From Ciborinia camelliae (lineage: Eukaryota; Ascomycota; Leotiomycetes; Helotiales; Sclerotiniaceae), in assembly GCA_025890175.1 (NCBI GenBank), contig JANPYM010000006.1, positions 1,086,376-1,150,375 of the forward strand: a stretch of 64,000 nucleotides of DNA, written 5' to 3'. Numbering within the stretch: position 1 is the stretch's first letter; each line of letters begins with the position of its first letter. Position numbers and translations under genes: made by a program. Of the stretch, positions 35,175-46,833 are shown piece after piece. The notes under the pieces were generated by a model that did no database searches, was not told the origin of the DNA, and was given only the letters and a program-made list of their open reading frames with translations.

Positions 35175-36572
35175 ATGGCAACTCACAATATTGTAGTTTT
35201 TGGTGGTGATCACTGTGGCCCTGAGGTATGTTTACTGTTTGTTCAACAGGTTGTAGGATAGCGGTTTGTGGAGAAAATACGGGGTTGGGAATTGAGCTGT
35301 ACAACGATTGAGAGCTGCAAGTTGGACAACGAGAGAAGAAAAATTGCTAATTGAGTCTTCTTATATAGGTCGTAGCAGAAGCTATCAAAGTCTTGAAAGT
35401 TATTGAATCCGATAGACCTTCAGTTGGAAAGTTCAATTTCCAAGAACATCTCTTGGGTGGTGTACGTCTCCTATTCATAAAAACCCCTAGACTTTCCAAT
35501 CCCATACTTACAACCATTCCCCAACGCAGTGCTCAATCGACGCCCACGGTGAACCCCTCACAGCCGAAGCTCTCGAAGCCGCCAAAAACGCCGATGCCGT
35601 TCTTCTCGGTGCAATCGGCGGTCCCAAATGGGGCACTGGAAAAGTACGCCCTGAACAAGGCATCCTCGCTCTCCGCAAACAAATGGGCACATACGGAAAC
35701 CTCCGTCCCTGCAACTTCGCATCCCCTACTTTAACAGAGATCTCCCCCCTGAAAGAAAAGGTCTGCGAGGGCGTCGATTTCTGCATCGTGCGGGAATTGA
35801 CCGGAGGCATTTACTTTGGCGAGAGAAAGGAAGATGAGGGAGATGGAAAGGCGTGGGATACAGAACCATATTCCAGAGAGGAAATTGAGCGTGTTACCAG
35901 ATTAGCCGCCAACCTTGCACTTGCGCAAGATCCACCAGCACCCGTTTGGAGTTTGGATAAGGCCAATGTTCTTGCGACATCGAGGTTATGGCGTAAAACC
36001 GTGACAGAGGTTATGGCGGCGGAATTCCCTCAATTGAAGATTGGACATCATTTGATTGATAGTGCGGCCATGTTGATGGTTAAGGATCCAAGAAAGTTGA
36101 ACGGCATTGTGGTGACGAGCAATTTGTTTGGAGATATTATTAGTGATGAGGCTAGTGTTATCCCAGGTAGTATCGGACTTTTGCCAAGTGCAAGTTTGAG
36201 TGGCGTGCCGGATGGAAAGAGCAGGTGTAATGGTATTTACGAGCCAATTCACGGTATGTTTCTTTTCTTTATTGCTTCTTTCCTATATTACCCCTTTCCC
36301 TCTTTTACTTTATACCTAACAAACCCCCTCTAGGCTCCGCCCCAGACATCAGCGGCAAAGGCATTGTAAACCCCATTGGTACTATCCTCTCCATCGCCAT
36401 GATGCTCAAATACTCCCTCAACCTCCCTGTCGAAGCCAAAGCCGTCGAAGAAGCCGTCTGCAGAACCATTGAAAATGGTGTCAGAACTGCCGATATCGGT
36501 GGGTCGAATAAAACTGTCGAGGTCGGTGATGCTGTCGCCGAGGAATTGAAGAAGGTTTTGAAGGAACTTTAA
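35175..36572 (+). CDS. LEU2: 3-isopropylmalate dehydrogenase (leucine biosynthesis)
   Basis: NAD-dependent oxidative decarboxylation of 3-isopropylmalate, the third step of leucine synthesis; it acts in the cytosol in fungi. Four exons (35175-35225, 35369-35461, 35530-36253, 36334-36572) give 368 residues, a normal family length. Spliced signatures are [22 protein letters not shown], '[24 protein letters not shown]', '[16 protein letters not shown]', '[33 protein letters not shown]' (metal and substrate Asp residues) and '[27 protein letters not shown]' (NAD site). All introns have GT..AG ends. Two candidate Leu3-type sites lie upstream, which would fit leucine-pathway control. Confidence 0.97.
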
Positions 36573-36912
36573 ATGCTTTTAGAAAATGAAATTTGCCGGG
36601 AATATAGCTGGAGTTGCAGATCTGTCGATATACAGTCGACAGGAGTCATAGCCATATCATGATGAAAATGAGATATTTGATGAAAAGGATATTTCCCACC
36701 AAGGGAACGAGATAGCTTATTATGGGGTTAAAAAGTACCCTCAGCTAGCAGGTTAAAAAATGAAGATATTAATTGCAAACTGTATTAGTTTTATTCCACC
36801 TCATATAATTGTGATTGACCATGTATATTCAGTTGTGTAGCATCCATATGATCTACTCTTAAATGCCAACACGTTTTTTAGTTCCCCTTGTCTTCCCCCC
36901 TAACTTTACCCC

Positions 36913-36934
36913 CCGGTGAGCTTTCTCGGTGAGC
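36913..36934 (-). repeat. Two copies of the (G)CTCACCG(G) motif, inverse orientation
   Basis: CCGGTGAGC at 36913-36921 and TCGGTGAGC at 36926-36934 match, on the minus strand, the triple motif at 5322-5373. Confidence 0.45.
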
Positions 36935-37498
36935 TTAACCTTCCCGCTCCACAATCCACAACTCCCAACCTCTAAAAGGACACCATCGAACCTCGTCGAA
37001 AATCAGATCAGAGGACTCTCCTTTTCATTAACAATAGAGAGAGCTCTGTTTTGTGTACCCTACTCTTTTATCAAGATCATCTGAAAAATCCTTTCTCTTC
37101 ACATAAGTTTATATTTTTCTCACACCCCCTATTCTAATTTTGCAGTCATTTTACCCGTGAAATGATAGAATCGAGGTTGGACAAAAAAAGAAGCTGATGA
37201 CAAAAGCCACATAGCAATGATAACAATTGCAATATCCCACACGAACTTAAAAGCTAATGTTTCTTTCCTGGCCAACCCTTTTTCAATAGTCAAGTTTCAA
37301 CCCAATCGCTTCGACATTCATTCATCACGCCCATCTCTCTACGTGGACATAGATACCTGATCCTGAGGTATACCTATAATTTGCACTGTGGACTCCCATA
37401 CTGGCAAGATCTTTAAGTAATCTTCTTCTGTTGAATATCACAGCAAATCTGATGAGATGGGAGTGAAATTGTAATTGTAATGGTAAATGCATGGTATG

Positions 37499-37558
37499 AT
37501 ACCTAGGTAGGTACCTATATCATCGACACGTAACCCCTTTTGATACCTACCTAGGTAT
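37499..37558. repeat. 14-bp perfect inverted repeat with 32-nt loop
   Basis: ATACCTAGGTAGGT at 37499-37512 is repeated in inverse orientation at 37545-37558. The arm is the same palindrome-like motif dispersed through the window. Confidence 0.8.
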
Positions 37559-37993
37559 GAAGTACGCAAAACAACATCCATGATTTAATCCACACACAAT
37601 ATACGAACCCCCTCGAATCTTCTGTAGATACAGTGGCTTCCATTACGACAAATTTGCCAGTTGATAGCTATCCTTTTCTCATGACAATCGATGTCGAAAA
37701 TATCCCCCTGGACTCTCCGCGTAAAGCTCTTTTAAGAAATGCATGTTCTTTCTTCCTAGGTATGCTCTACTATTTCATTCGAAAGGTATTGGTAGTATGT
37801 AGGTATCAACAGATGACTTTGATCCCTCCCACCAGTGTAACTCCCCTCCCCTCTCCTATCCAATTCGTCTAATTCTACTCACAGCCCCAACCCTGACAAC
37901 AATACCCCCCCTCCTCCTTCCCCCAACTAATCCAACCGTGTCGATATGATTGTACTTCTATTCATATAGAAAGACCTCGCTCTTGGTTACCGA

Positions 37994-38014
37994 TAGCTAG
38001 CTAGCTAGCTAGCT
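37994..38014. repeat. AGCT/CTAG tetranucleotide repeat
   Basis: Five tandem TAGC units, self-complementary. Confidence 0.85.
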
Positions 38015-38876
38015 ATCTATCCACTACATCAAGACCGACCAAGAGCGCACGAGAAAGTCCGAATATTTGTTTACAGACGCGTGATTCTAAACTTAAGAAT
38101 TGCGTTCTATTGAGGTTTTGGAGAGCGGTGAGTAGGTATGGAGAAAGAGGGCGGAAAGGAAAGGTGAATGTGCTGGCTATGAGGAGTGAATAAGAAAGGA
38201 TGGGTATCTACTACCTTAGATACCTAGGTAGCTGGAGGTAGATACAGAATACATCCCTCGCAATTCACCTATATCTCCTCCTTCACAACCCATCTGCTTT
38301 CCAAACTAGGTCCCTATACCATCCATCCAGCCCATAGATAACAATCAGAAAAAAGAGTAACTTAGTTATCACCAACATCTAAAATATTAGCCCAATAAAT
38401 CATTGCATTCACAAGCCAAACGCATACTGTACATCCATTCATATCATACAAGGTAGGTATGTACGTGAGCGAAGAACAAGAAATATTCCATTGCACTCGC
38501 AATTGCCTGCCCCAGTCCCTTCCTACATCCCAGGCATCCATAAACAGAGCCATACATACAGAGAGAGAACAGCAAGGACTTGATTCTCCAGATACGTTCG
38601 AGCTTGTGGTTATTTCTTATAGCGGGCATTTGTTCATGTAAGAGGGAGCTTATATACACGATGAGACGGAAGGAGATGTGAAACCTTGAGTATTTACCCA
38701 CCCGACGCTACCGAGAGTGAATACCGGGAAATTCAAACATTATTACTCAAGTATGCCCACCTCTTGCAGATACCGATTCTTCTCTACTCTACCATCTGTC
38801 TAATATACAAGTAAATCCCGCGCATCAGCCCCCTCTCCTATCAACTCGACCGGTATCTACAATCTGTCCGACCATT

Positions 38877-40482
38877 CTAATAAATCCCCGGAATAATTCT
38901 ATACTTAACAATCTCCTTGTACCTCTTCCAATCCTCTCCATATTTCCTCTCACACTTCTCCTCATCTCTCATTTCTCTATGCACCAAAAGTACCCCAAAA
39001 TAAATCACATAGAAATACGTAATGATCATGCCCCAACCCCTAGCTGCACCTTGAGTGACTTCTGTATGCACTGCGGGTCCACTATACACGAATGAACCAT
39101 CGGCGAGAGATTGACCTGATGTGGGGGCTGCGGAACTATGGTTGATAAGATAACCTGCAATACCGGTAGGGAGGGAGTACGACCAGGCCATGATCCAATC
39201 GCCAGCATAGTTGATATGACGAGCTACGCCCCACCAGCCGGAAATGAGAAGTTTGGAGCCGGATTTCGTCTCGATGTATTTAAGATGTGCAACGCGGGGA
39301 TCTTTGGGGTTGGTCCTGAAGCGATTCTTTTCGTTATTGGCACCGCGGAAGATGTAATATCCCGTAGCTAGGACCGCGAGAACGCCGCTTGTGCCAAGTA
39401 TTCCGAGAGAAAGAGGGTAGACTGCCAGGTAGCGGACTTGAAGGGAGTAGATGAAAGGAACCCAGACCAAATCTCCGAATGATAACATGAGTCCAAAACC
39501 ATCCGTGGTAATATCCATTGTCGTGAGAATGGCGTTTTCCATCCAATATGAATCAAGTACATATAGTGACTGGAAAGCGGTAATCAACACGATACTATCG
39601 GTAACATATCCGTAAGTCTTGTATTGATGGGCAACAAATGCGTAGTCCATGAGAAGCCATCCCATAAGACCTGGGCGTAGCTCACAAAATTCCTTAATGT
39701 CGATTTCGCCAAGTAGTGGGAGAGTTACTCTTGGGTTGAGTTCTCGTCCAATGAACCAATCGTATAACATATTTCCCGAATGACCACCAGCAGCCAACTC
39801 GCGGAGTTCGGAATTACCAGGCTTGACGCTGAAGCTGCGGATATATACAAAAGTTGCAAGAGCGTATGAGATGATGATGTTGGCTGTAAGGATCTGTAGG
39901 TAATTGTCGTAGATGAAAGTCCAGACTGGGAAGTCTGCTCCTTGGGCAATAGTTCCGGCAGTGCAGATCCCAAGAGTAAACATTGTAGAAGACCAAGCTG
40001 TATTCATCATTAGCAAACAGCTAGTCCATCAATGGCGCGTATATGGCAGATACACGTACTATTGAATTTATACTTGAGCTTTCCACCACTTGCAAGCTCA
40101 ACACCTAGCTTTTCTTCACCTGGTAAGACTCTATGTAGAATCATACTCAAAAGATAGTATCCCACTACTTTGAGAAAAACATCCCAGCTTGACAAGCCCG
40201 CAAGTCCATTCGCTGGCCATCCAACCTCTTGTTTAAGATTGCTGATTGTGAGGGTCGAAGGAGAGAGCGAGGAGGGAACTGGACAACCGGAAATGTCATT
40301 GCATAGAAAGGTCGTCGCGTAGCAGAGAAGTGGCAGTCCGAAGGATATACCGAAAGCACCTAATCTATGAGGCAATTAGTACATATCGTCAAGTTTGTAA
40401 AGATCTGGGCTACTTGCGGTCCACCAAATTCATAGCCATGAGGTTCAGCTGCTTTAGAGACCGCAGTCTTCTCAAGAACCAT
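38877..40482 (-). CDS. ERG24: Delta(14)-sterol reductase (ergosterol biosynthesis)
   Basis: ER membrane enzyme that reduces the C14=C15 bond after lanosterol 14-alpha-demethylation; it is the target of morpholine fungicides. Three exons (40482-40418, 40364-40060, 39997-38877) give 496 residues. It starts MVLEKTAVSKAAEPHGYEFGGPLGAFGISFGLPLLCY. Sterol-reductase signature 1 is 'NMLYDWFIGRELNPRV'; signature 2 is 'LLISGWWGVARHINYAGDWIMA'. Several hydrophobic helices are present and the C-terminus 'EKCERKYGEDWKRYKEIVKYRIIPGIY' is typical of the ERG4/ERG24 family. The first intron (40417-40365) has a GC donor (GCAAGT). No GT donor nearby keeps 'EFGGPLGAFG' in frame. The second intron is 40059-39998. 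Confidence 0.95.
40365..40417 (-). other. GC-AG intron in erg24
   Basis: The 53-nt intron begins GCAAGT and ends CATAG. GCAAGT is the usual form of a GC donor. The nearest GT, four bases downstream, would shift the frame. Confidence 0.85.
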
Positions 40483-41204
40483 ATTGAAGAAGTTTTAAAA
40501 TCTGTCAATCTGTATTTACCGATTGTGAAGATGGTGAAAATATAAGTATTTTATTAAAGTTCAAGGAGAAAGGGTTTAGAAAAGATACCCCAAATTTTGG
40601 TTGGACTCTGGAGCTTCAAATGAAGCGAAAAGAATGACAGAAAAGTACAAATTATCGTATTCGTACTGTCTGTCGGGTACCTGTATCATTCGATTCGGAT
40701 ATGAAGATCCCGTCTTGTCTCTCGCGTCAACGATCGACGGAAAGCTATTTAAGCTCTTTTGGGAAAGCTGGAGATTTAAATGGTCCAAGCTTTCACTTTT
40801 CCAGAAGCAATTTATTAGACGGGAGTCCGAGATACCGTCATGTCCTAGGTAGGTAGGTACCTATACCTACCCATTAGGTCCATCCATCTGTCATAGAAGA
40901 TATTACGCTAAATCATGTGACTCTGATCTTTAGCGCGTTTTACCCTTGTTTACTTACTGTAACCCTGGAGATGTCAACAAACCCCAGAAGTTTACCTAAT
41001 GAATGATTTCATAATCCCAACCTCGAAATTGAATCCAATTCCCTCCTCTCGTACAATTCATCCTACCTACTAGGTACCTAATTAACCATAAGGCGTGGAT
41101 TGATACATCTTTCTGATACTTCATTCTTTGCAATTCCTTGCACAAACACAACTTTTTCTTATATCCTCAATTGATATTCACCACATTTTGGTGCGCTATT
41201 AACT
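40483..41204. other. Divergent promoter region, erg24 / KEN-box protein
   Basis: This 722-bp spacer is shared by two divergent genes. It contains two copies of the dispersed TAGGTAGGTACCTA motif (40846-40870 and 41064-41081). No gene is seen. Confidence 0.5.
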
Positions 41205-43378
41205 ATGGCGTCTCCTCCGCGTCGTCGTTCATCTCGACTACGTACCCCAGCCAGAGTATGTATATAGCACACCTGAATTATTATAATGATGATTCCAAGG
41301 AATATGCTCATGACTGATTTTAGATGCTCAATAATACAAATATCAATCTCACACCTCTCGCTGAGGATGACGAGACTATTACCTATCCTCCCCTTCCAAA
41401 CGTCTCGTCTCCAGTCGAACCACCTCAAACACCAGTTACTTCCGGCCGTGCAATTCCACCTCGAGAGGAGATGCATCCATCCATGACACATAAATCTACC
41501 ACTCAAAAGCCTGATTCAGGACTTCGCCATGGATTTGTTGATATCAATCCGAAGGGTAATGACCAACCTTCTGGTGTCCAACAACAAAGCCCCTCGAAGA
41601 TTGGAATCAGCTCACCAACTTTCGATTTTAAATTCGCTCATCCTCCACCCGTTCTTGGCCCCGAAGCTCAGCATATGTTGGATGGACTTCGTGAAGAGGC
41701 ACTCCGTATCAGAGCTAAACTTGCTGCGGAACGAGAAATGGAACAAAGGAATAACCCAGATGGTAGTTACATGGGAGGTCGGAGAATCGCGCAGGCAAAG
41801 GGCAAAGTTAGCAGATACAGTGATGTTCACATGGCAGAGTAAGTCATGTTTTATTTGTCCTATAGAAATTACTTGCTCAATATGTCTTACTTTCTCCTTT
41901 TTCGGCCATAATTTCTAACTTTGTATAGGTTCAAAAAGATGGACAGTATCGCTAATCATCCATCCTCTTTCCGTGCCCAACCAGCTCGAATCACTCCTGC
42001 TACTACCTCTCTCAAGCGCACACAATCGAAGGCTAAGCTGGGTGATAGAGATGCAACTCATAGTGATGAGTCTTCACGAGATGCAAGAGATGCTGGGAGT
42101 GAACGACTTGAAAATACTGCACCTGCCAAGCGTGCCCGTCAACACATGACGGATGATACTTCGTCTCTACGACCGCTATCTCGTGGTAAGACCGAAGCTA
42201 TCCCAGTGCCTTCTACACCCCGTCACCAGATTTCCGGCGTTCTTGCATCCTTGACCACACCCACACAAGCATCTATGGCTCGTGTTCAAAGTGTCAAGCG
42301 TCCTGCAAGTCAAATACCCAGCTTGTCCAAATCGCCATCAAAGCCAAATCTACAAAGCACACCCCGTGGTATGATGAAATCTGCTACGATGAACAATATT
42401 GCCGGATCAATGACTGCACCAAGTAAATCAGCGCTTCGAACTCCAAACCGATTCGACCGTGTCAAGTCTATTCTCAAGCATCCAGGCTCGAGCTTCAGCA
42501 CAAAAAAAACAGAAAAGGCGTCAGCTATTCCTTCAATTGCTAGAAGTGCGAGCAAGCGAAACCTTGCGAAGGATCTACCATCTGTTCCCACAACTCCTAT
42601 TGGTATCGGCCGCTCTAAGAGTGTGAAGCATGTCGGTTTTACTCCCGAGACAAGAAAGCGTAACGAAACCAAACACAATGAAGCCACTGTTCCACAATCT
42701 CCATCACCAGTCAAGTCTGCCATTCCTCGTTCTAATTCAAAGCCCAATATCAAAGTTACTTCTTCAATTGCCCCTCGCAAACCTGTACCTCAACAAGGAT
42801 CTACTGAGCGACAGGCAAAGGAAACCGAGATGTCTGGAACTAACTCAGTGGAGTACCCTTCCCTTGCTGGTGTTAGACCCCTCCCAGAACCACCTCGTCA
42901 AGATGCTCCTCAAAATCCTCTTGCTTCGGTTCCTGGTACCTTTACTTTCCGTAGTGACCATACTATCAGCTTCGGTGCATCTCCAAAGGGATTTGGCCCA
43001 TCTCCTAGTCAAGCCACTATCCGCCAAGTCCGACGAAGTATCTTCCCAAATACTGTTCCTGGCAGTTTCCCTGATGGTAACAAAGAGAACACTGGTCCTC
43101 CTGTTCGTGAATCGAGAAAGAAGCCAACTAACCTCTCAGCGATGCCCAGCGTGCCCCATGGAATGTCCAACAAGAAGCGTAGGAGAGTTGAATCTGATGG
43201 CGAAGAGGAAGAAAGATCACCAAAGAAGCTCAAGGCTCCTGAGGGTGCTATGTTGATGGCTCCGAGACTCCAGGGTGAAAAGGATGCTGCTGCTGCGAAC
43301 GCTCAGAGTCCTGCCAAGAAGAGAGGTTTAACTTTGAGCCGCCTCAACATGCTTGCACGACCAAAGGGCCGAAAATGA
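41205..43378 (+). CDS. Basic, disordered nuclear-type protein with KEN box
   Basis: Three exons (41205-41255, 41324-41838, 41929-43378) give 671 residues; not recognised with certainty. It begins MASPPRRRSSRLRTPAR. A short probably helical segment 'FDFKFAHPPPVLGPEAQHMLDGLREEALRIRAKLAAEREMEQR' lies near residues 120-162, then 'FKKMDSIANHPSSFRA'. The rest is Lys/Arg/Ser/Pro rich with many SP/TP sites. 'VKSILKHPGSS', 'KSVKHVGFTPETRKR' and 'GTFTFRSDHTISFG' recur as short motifs. A KEN box (APC/C degron) is at residues 574-576 (DNA 43082-43090), and 'KKRRR' and 'SPKKLK' look like nuclear signals. Composition and degron suggest a mitotic, microtubule- or chromatin-associated protein (NuSAP-like); this is inference. 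Confidence 0.75.
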
Positions 43379-44013
43379 TTGATATGTCGGCTTTTAAGCG
43401 ATGGCAATTGCCCATTCATTCTTGTTTATACATTCATACAACTCATGTATGTTCAGGATTTGTTTCTAATTAGGATTGGAGTATATGGTTGGCGTCAAGC
43501 TGAAAATATCGCATATTCTTGCATCACCAATTGAAGGATTTGTTTCATAGTGGCAGGACTTGCCAGAATTACTACATTAGGAGCTTTCTTTAGGTTATTC
43601 TTTCTTGATAAAGGAGTTACGAGAAAACATGATTTATGTTTGTGTAGGTAGTTAAGTCCGTATTACAGATTGCTCTTGCTTAATTAATGATAAATGAATA
43701 AAACGCTACTTATTTTGAGTTTCCTATCGTACTTGCCTTGTGTACAAGTTGGTGATATGATCTTCTCACATTAATCTTTGACATCTTTTTCTCTTCAACT
43801 AACTATCAACATACCTAACATAGGGGCCGCGTCAATCAGGACAAACTGAGACACCCTATTGGCACCTATCACATTCGTTTTATTCTCTTATATTGTTTGG
43901 ATTATCACTACACACTCTCGTTTTTATCGTTCATTCGTTTACTACCCATTATATACAATAGGAGCCCCGACTATCGCCTTTGAATTCTCGACGGCTTTTT
44001 TCGACCAATCAAC
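43379..44013. other. Intergenic spacer
   Basis: A 635-bp spacer with the 3' end of the KEN-box gene and a CT-rich leader before the LIM gene. No gene or repeat is seen. Confidence 0.5.
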
Positions 44014-46833
44014 ATGACCGGTCGTCAAGGAACCCCTCGTCCACCTACTTCAACCTTCATCGAGCTACGTCCACGCGCACGCCACACAATCTCTTCTCCA
44101 CCTCTGTCTCTAGCTTTCACCGTGTCGGATTCTTCGAAAGCAATTGTTACTCCTCATGCTTCACTTCCTCATGCTCATGTCCACGCTTCACTTCCCCTAC
44201 CACAAACCCCTGCCAGAACCACATCTACTATAACCGCTATACGTCCTACCCAAAAATCGTCAGATCCATCTTTTATCTGCACTATCTGCTGGTCACCACA
44301 GCATCCGCCTTCTACACCACGGGTTCTTGGACGTTCATCCAGAATAGTATGTCATCAATGTTGGAGAGCGGTGCTAGATTTGAGTATATGTTGGGTTTGT
44401 GGAGAGTGTATTGTGAGAGGTGATGATGTGGTTAGTTTAGGATGGTGCTTTTGGCATCGAGGATGTTTTGGTTGTTTACTTTGTGGTGTAAGGTTGGGAG
44501 AGAAGTTCCTGGTGAATTGTGAGAGTGAGAGGGATGAAAGAGATGATGGTGGAAATGGAAGAAAAGGAACGGAATTAGATAAAATTCCACTATGTGAATG
44601 GTGTGAGACGGAAACTAAGATTAAAGGGTATGGAGAGAAGAAGGTTTTGGAGAGAGGATTGAAGAATGTGTCGAAATCTGATGGCGGGTTGACGATGTGT
44701 CGGTTGGAGAAATTGGATGAGGATAAGGGATTGGGAGTCAGTTTGGGTTTGAGTGGGAAGAAGAATGTTGTGGTGGGACTTGATGGAGAGGAAATGGAGT
44801 CGTCTGCGCCTGCTTCTTCATCTTCTGATATATCGCCATTGTCCATAAATAAGAGACCAACGAGATCGACCATGGTGAATGAAAGGAAAATCAGGAAGAT
44901 TATACGTGATTCCTCTACTCCTCAGGTATGTGAGGAACTAATCTAATTTTGAACAATGATTTTAACACTGTGACATAGGAAGAAATCGCACTCGTCCAAG
45001 ACGCAGCCAAAATGGGCGTGTCCGAAGACGAAAACCCAGATGACTCCACCCATTCTCACAGCGACACCGAACTCGCAGACTTCGGCCAACCCGGAACATC
45101 CAGCTCAACCAGCCCTTCTGACGTCTATGTCTCCATCTACGATCCAGCAGGCCGAGCATTTGTGCCTAGTAAAACTAAACCATTGCCAAAGTGGATGTCA
45201 TTGCTTCCAAATAATGTACATCGGGAACGAGGAGATTCGCGTGACGACTTGAGTCAACGGAAAGCAGGGGCTGCAGTATCGAGAGCTACACTTCCGCATG
45301 CGTATGCGGATGGGGCCTCGTCTAATCATTCGGAAGATTGTATGGGGGAACATAGCCCGCATACGCCATGTCCGATAGAGGAAGGGGGTACGGAGGTTTC
45401 TACAAGAGAACATTCGGGAATTGTGACACCTAGAAGTAAGATATTATGCCTTTTTAACCTCTTAACCCTTTAACCCTTTAACGTTCAAGTTCGTTTCTAA
45501 ATTTTCTTATGATAATATCTAACAAACCATTAGACCAACTCCACCTCCGGGACCGCGCTAACTCCGCCTCCGACACCACATCCAATAGCACTCGCCGACC
45601 ATCCACAGACCAATCCACCGTTCCATCCCTCGTAGCGCTCACTCCCAAAGCAAAACAATCCACCACCCGTCCCCGCTCTGTCTCCATCGAAGAAAAACTC
45701 CCCCGTCCACATCAACAACCTGCATCCGCCTACCGTCGCTCTAACCGCTCTAGCACCATTGGATCCTCTTCTATCAAATCTGGTAATCTCACTATTCAAG
45801 CAGGACAACTTCTTGAACATCCCCCGAGAGATGTTTCAGAGAGACCTCTAACTCCTTATCCTGAAAGGGAAGATGCGTTTCAGGCAATTGTTGTTGAGTC
45901 TGGGAAGGGACGGGCTGAAGCGGAGGGGACAAGCATGTTAGCGAGTCCGCCGAATAATTTTACTAAGCCCCGGAAAGACAGTTGTTGTGGGTTGAGTACA
46001 AGTTTGGAAAATCCGGGGATGGACGGATTGGAGAAAAGGGATAGGGCAGAGAGTAGTTTTGATAACACATTTGAAAGTTTTCCGAAGCCGGAAATTGGGG
46101 CTGGGATTGCGAGTCCGAAATTGGGATTTCTAGGACAGAGCTCGGAGTATTTGGAGAGGTATGTACCGGGGGTTATGTTGCCGGGAGTGGGGGGAGGGAG
46201 AGAGATGGGGGTGGGGAGAAGGAGGGGATTATAGAAAGGATTAAGAGGCAGAGAGTGGGAACTATTAGGTTAGTTCACTTTTTCTTAGGTGGATTGAAAC
46301 TGTGGGGGTAGATTTAATTAGTGAGAGAGCGTGGATGAATGATGGTTGAAATACCGGCTAACAAAATTCATAGTCTAGGACAAGTAGCACAGAGTGTTAA
46401 AGAAGAGAAGGAAAGAAAACGGGCTGAAAGCCAGAGTCAGTCAGATTGGGATTGGATGGAAGGTGAAGGGAAGAGCCAAAATGGAGAGGAAGGAAAATCA
46501 CAGATTATTAGTGGGAGATCAAGCTTAAAGGGCAGTCGGAGGAGGGGAGTTAATGAGGAGGAAAGAGGTCAATGGGAGAGAACGGCAAGTAGGACGGAGA
46601 GTAGGTCGGGGAGTAGGAGGAGTGCGAGAAGAAGTCGGGCTAGTGAGGAGGAGAGAGGGCAGTTGACTAGGACGGGGAGTAAAAAGGGAAGTAGGAAGGG
46701 GAAAGAGAGGGAGATGAGGGATGTGAAGGGAAAGGGAAAGTTAGTGGAGAGAGAGGAGGAAGAGGAGGCGGGATTCGATGAGAAGAGGGAGAAATTGAAG
46801 AAAGAATTGAGAACTTTGTTTGGTGAGGAGTGA
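44014..46833 (+). CDS. LIM-domain protein
   Basis: Five exons (44014-44925, 44979-45435, 45534-46158, 46289-46320, 46379-46833) give 826 residues. A zinc-binding pair C89-x2-C92 / C113-x2-C116 precedes a full LIM domain at residues 126-197: CWVC-x18-HRGC, then CLLC ... CEWC. LIM domains mediate protein-protein contacts, in fungi often in polarity or cytoskeletal signalling. The middle is disordered and Ser/Thr/Pro rich. The C-terminus is charged, Glu/Arg/Lys/Ser rich and likely coiled ('KREKLKKELRTLFGEE'). Exon 4 is only 32 nt. Without these splices the frame would end at 46234; with them 'SSEYLERWIETVGVDLIRQVAQSVKEEKERKRAES' is continuous. The donors GTATGT (46159) and GTGAGA (46321) and a CTAAC branch point support this. 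No specific ortholog is named. Confidence 0.82.

Larger units (their letters stand above)
36573..38876. other. 2.3-kb convergent spacer, leu2 / erg24
   Basis: No gene is seen. It carries an inverse pair of the CTCACCGG motif (36913-36934), a perfect 14-bp inverted repeat (37499-37558) made of the dispersed CCTAGGTAGG motif, and an AGCT/CTAG run at 37994-38014. Confidence 0.5.

Noticed and set aside
40409..40417. GT donor just downstream of the GC donor in erg24
   Set aside because: It shifts the frame and destroys the conserved GGPLGAFG segment with every nearby acceptor.
45534..46234. LIM gene ending at the stop at 46234
   Set aside because: A strong GTATGT donor at 46159 precedes that stop, and spliced reading gives a continuous charged C-terminus.
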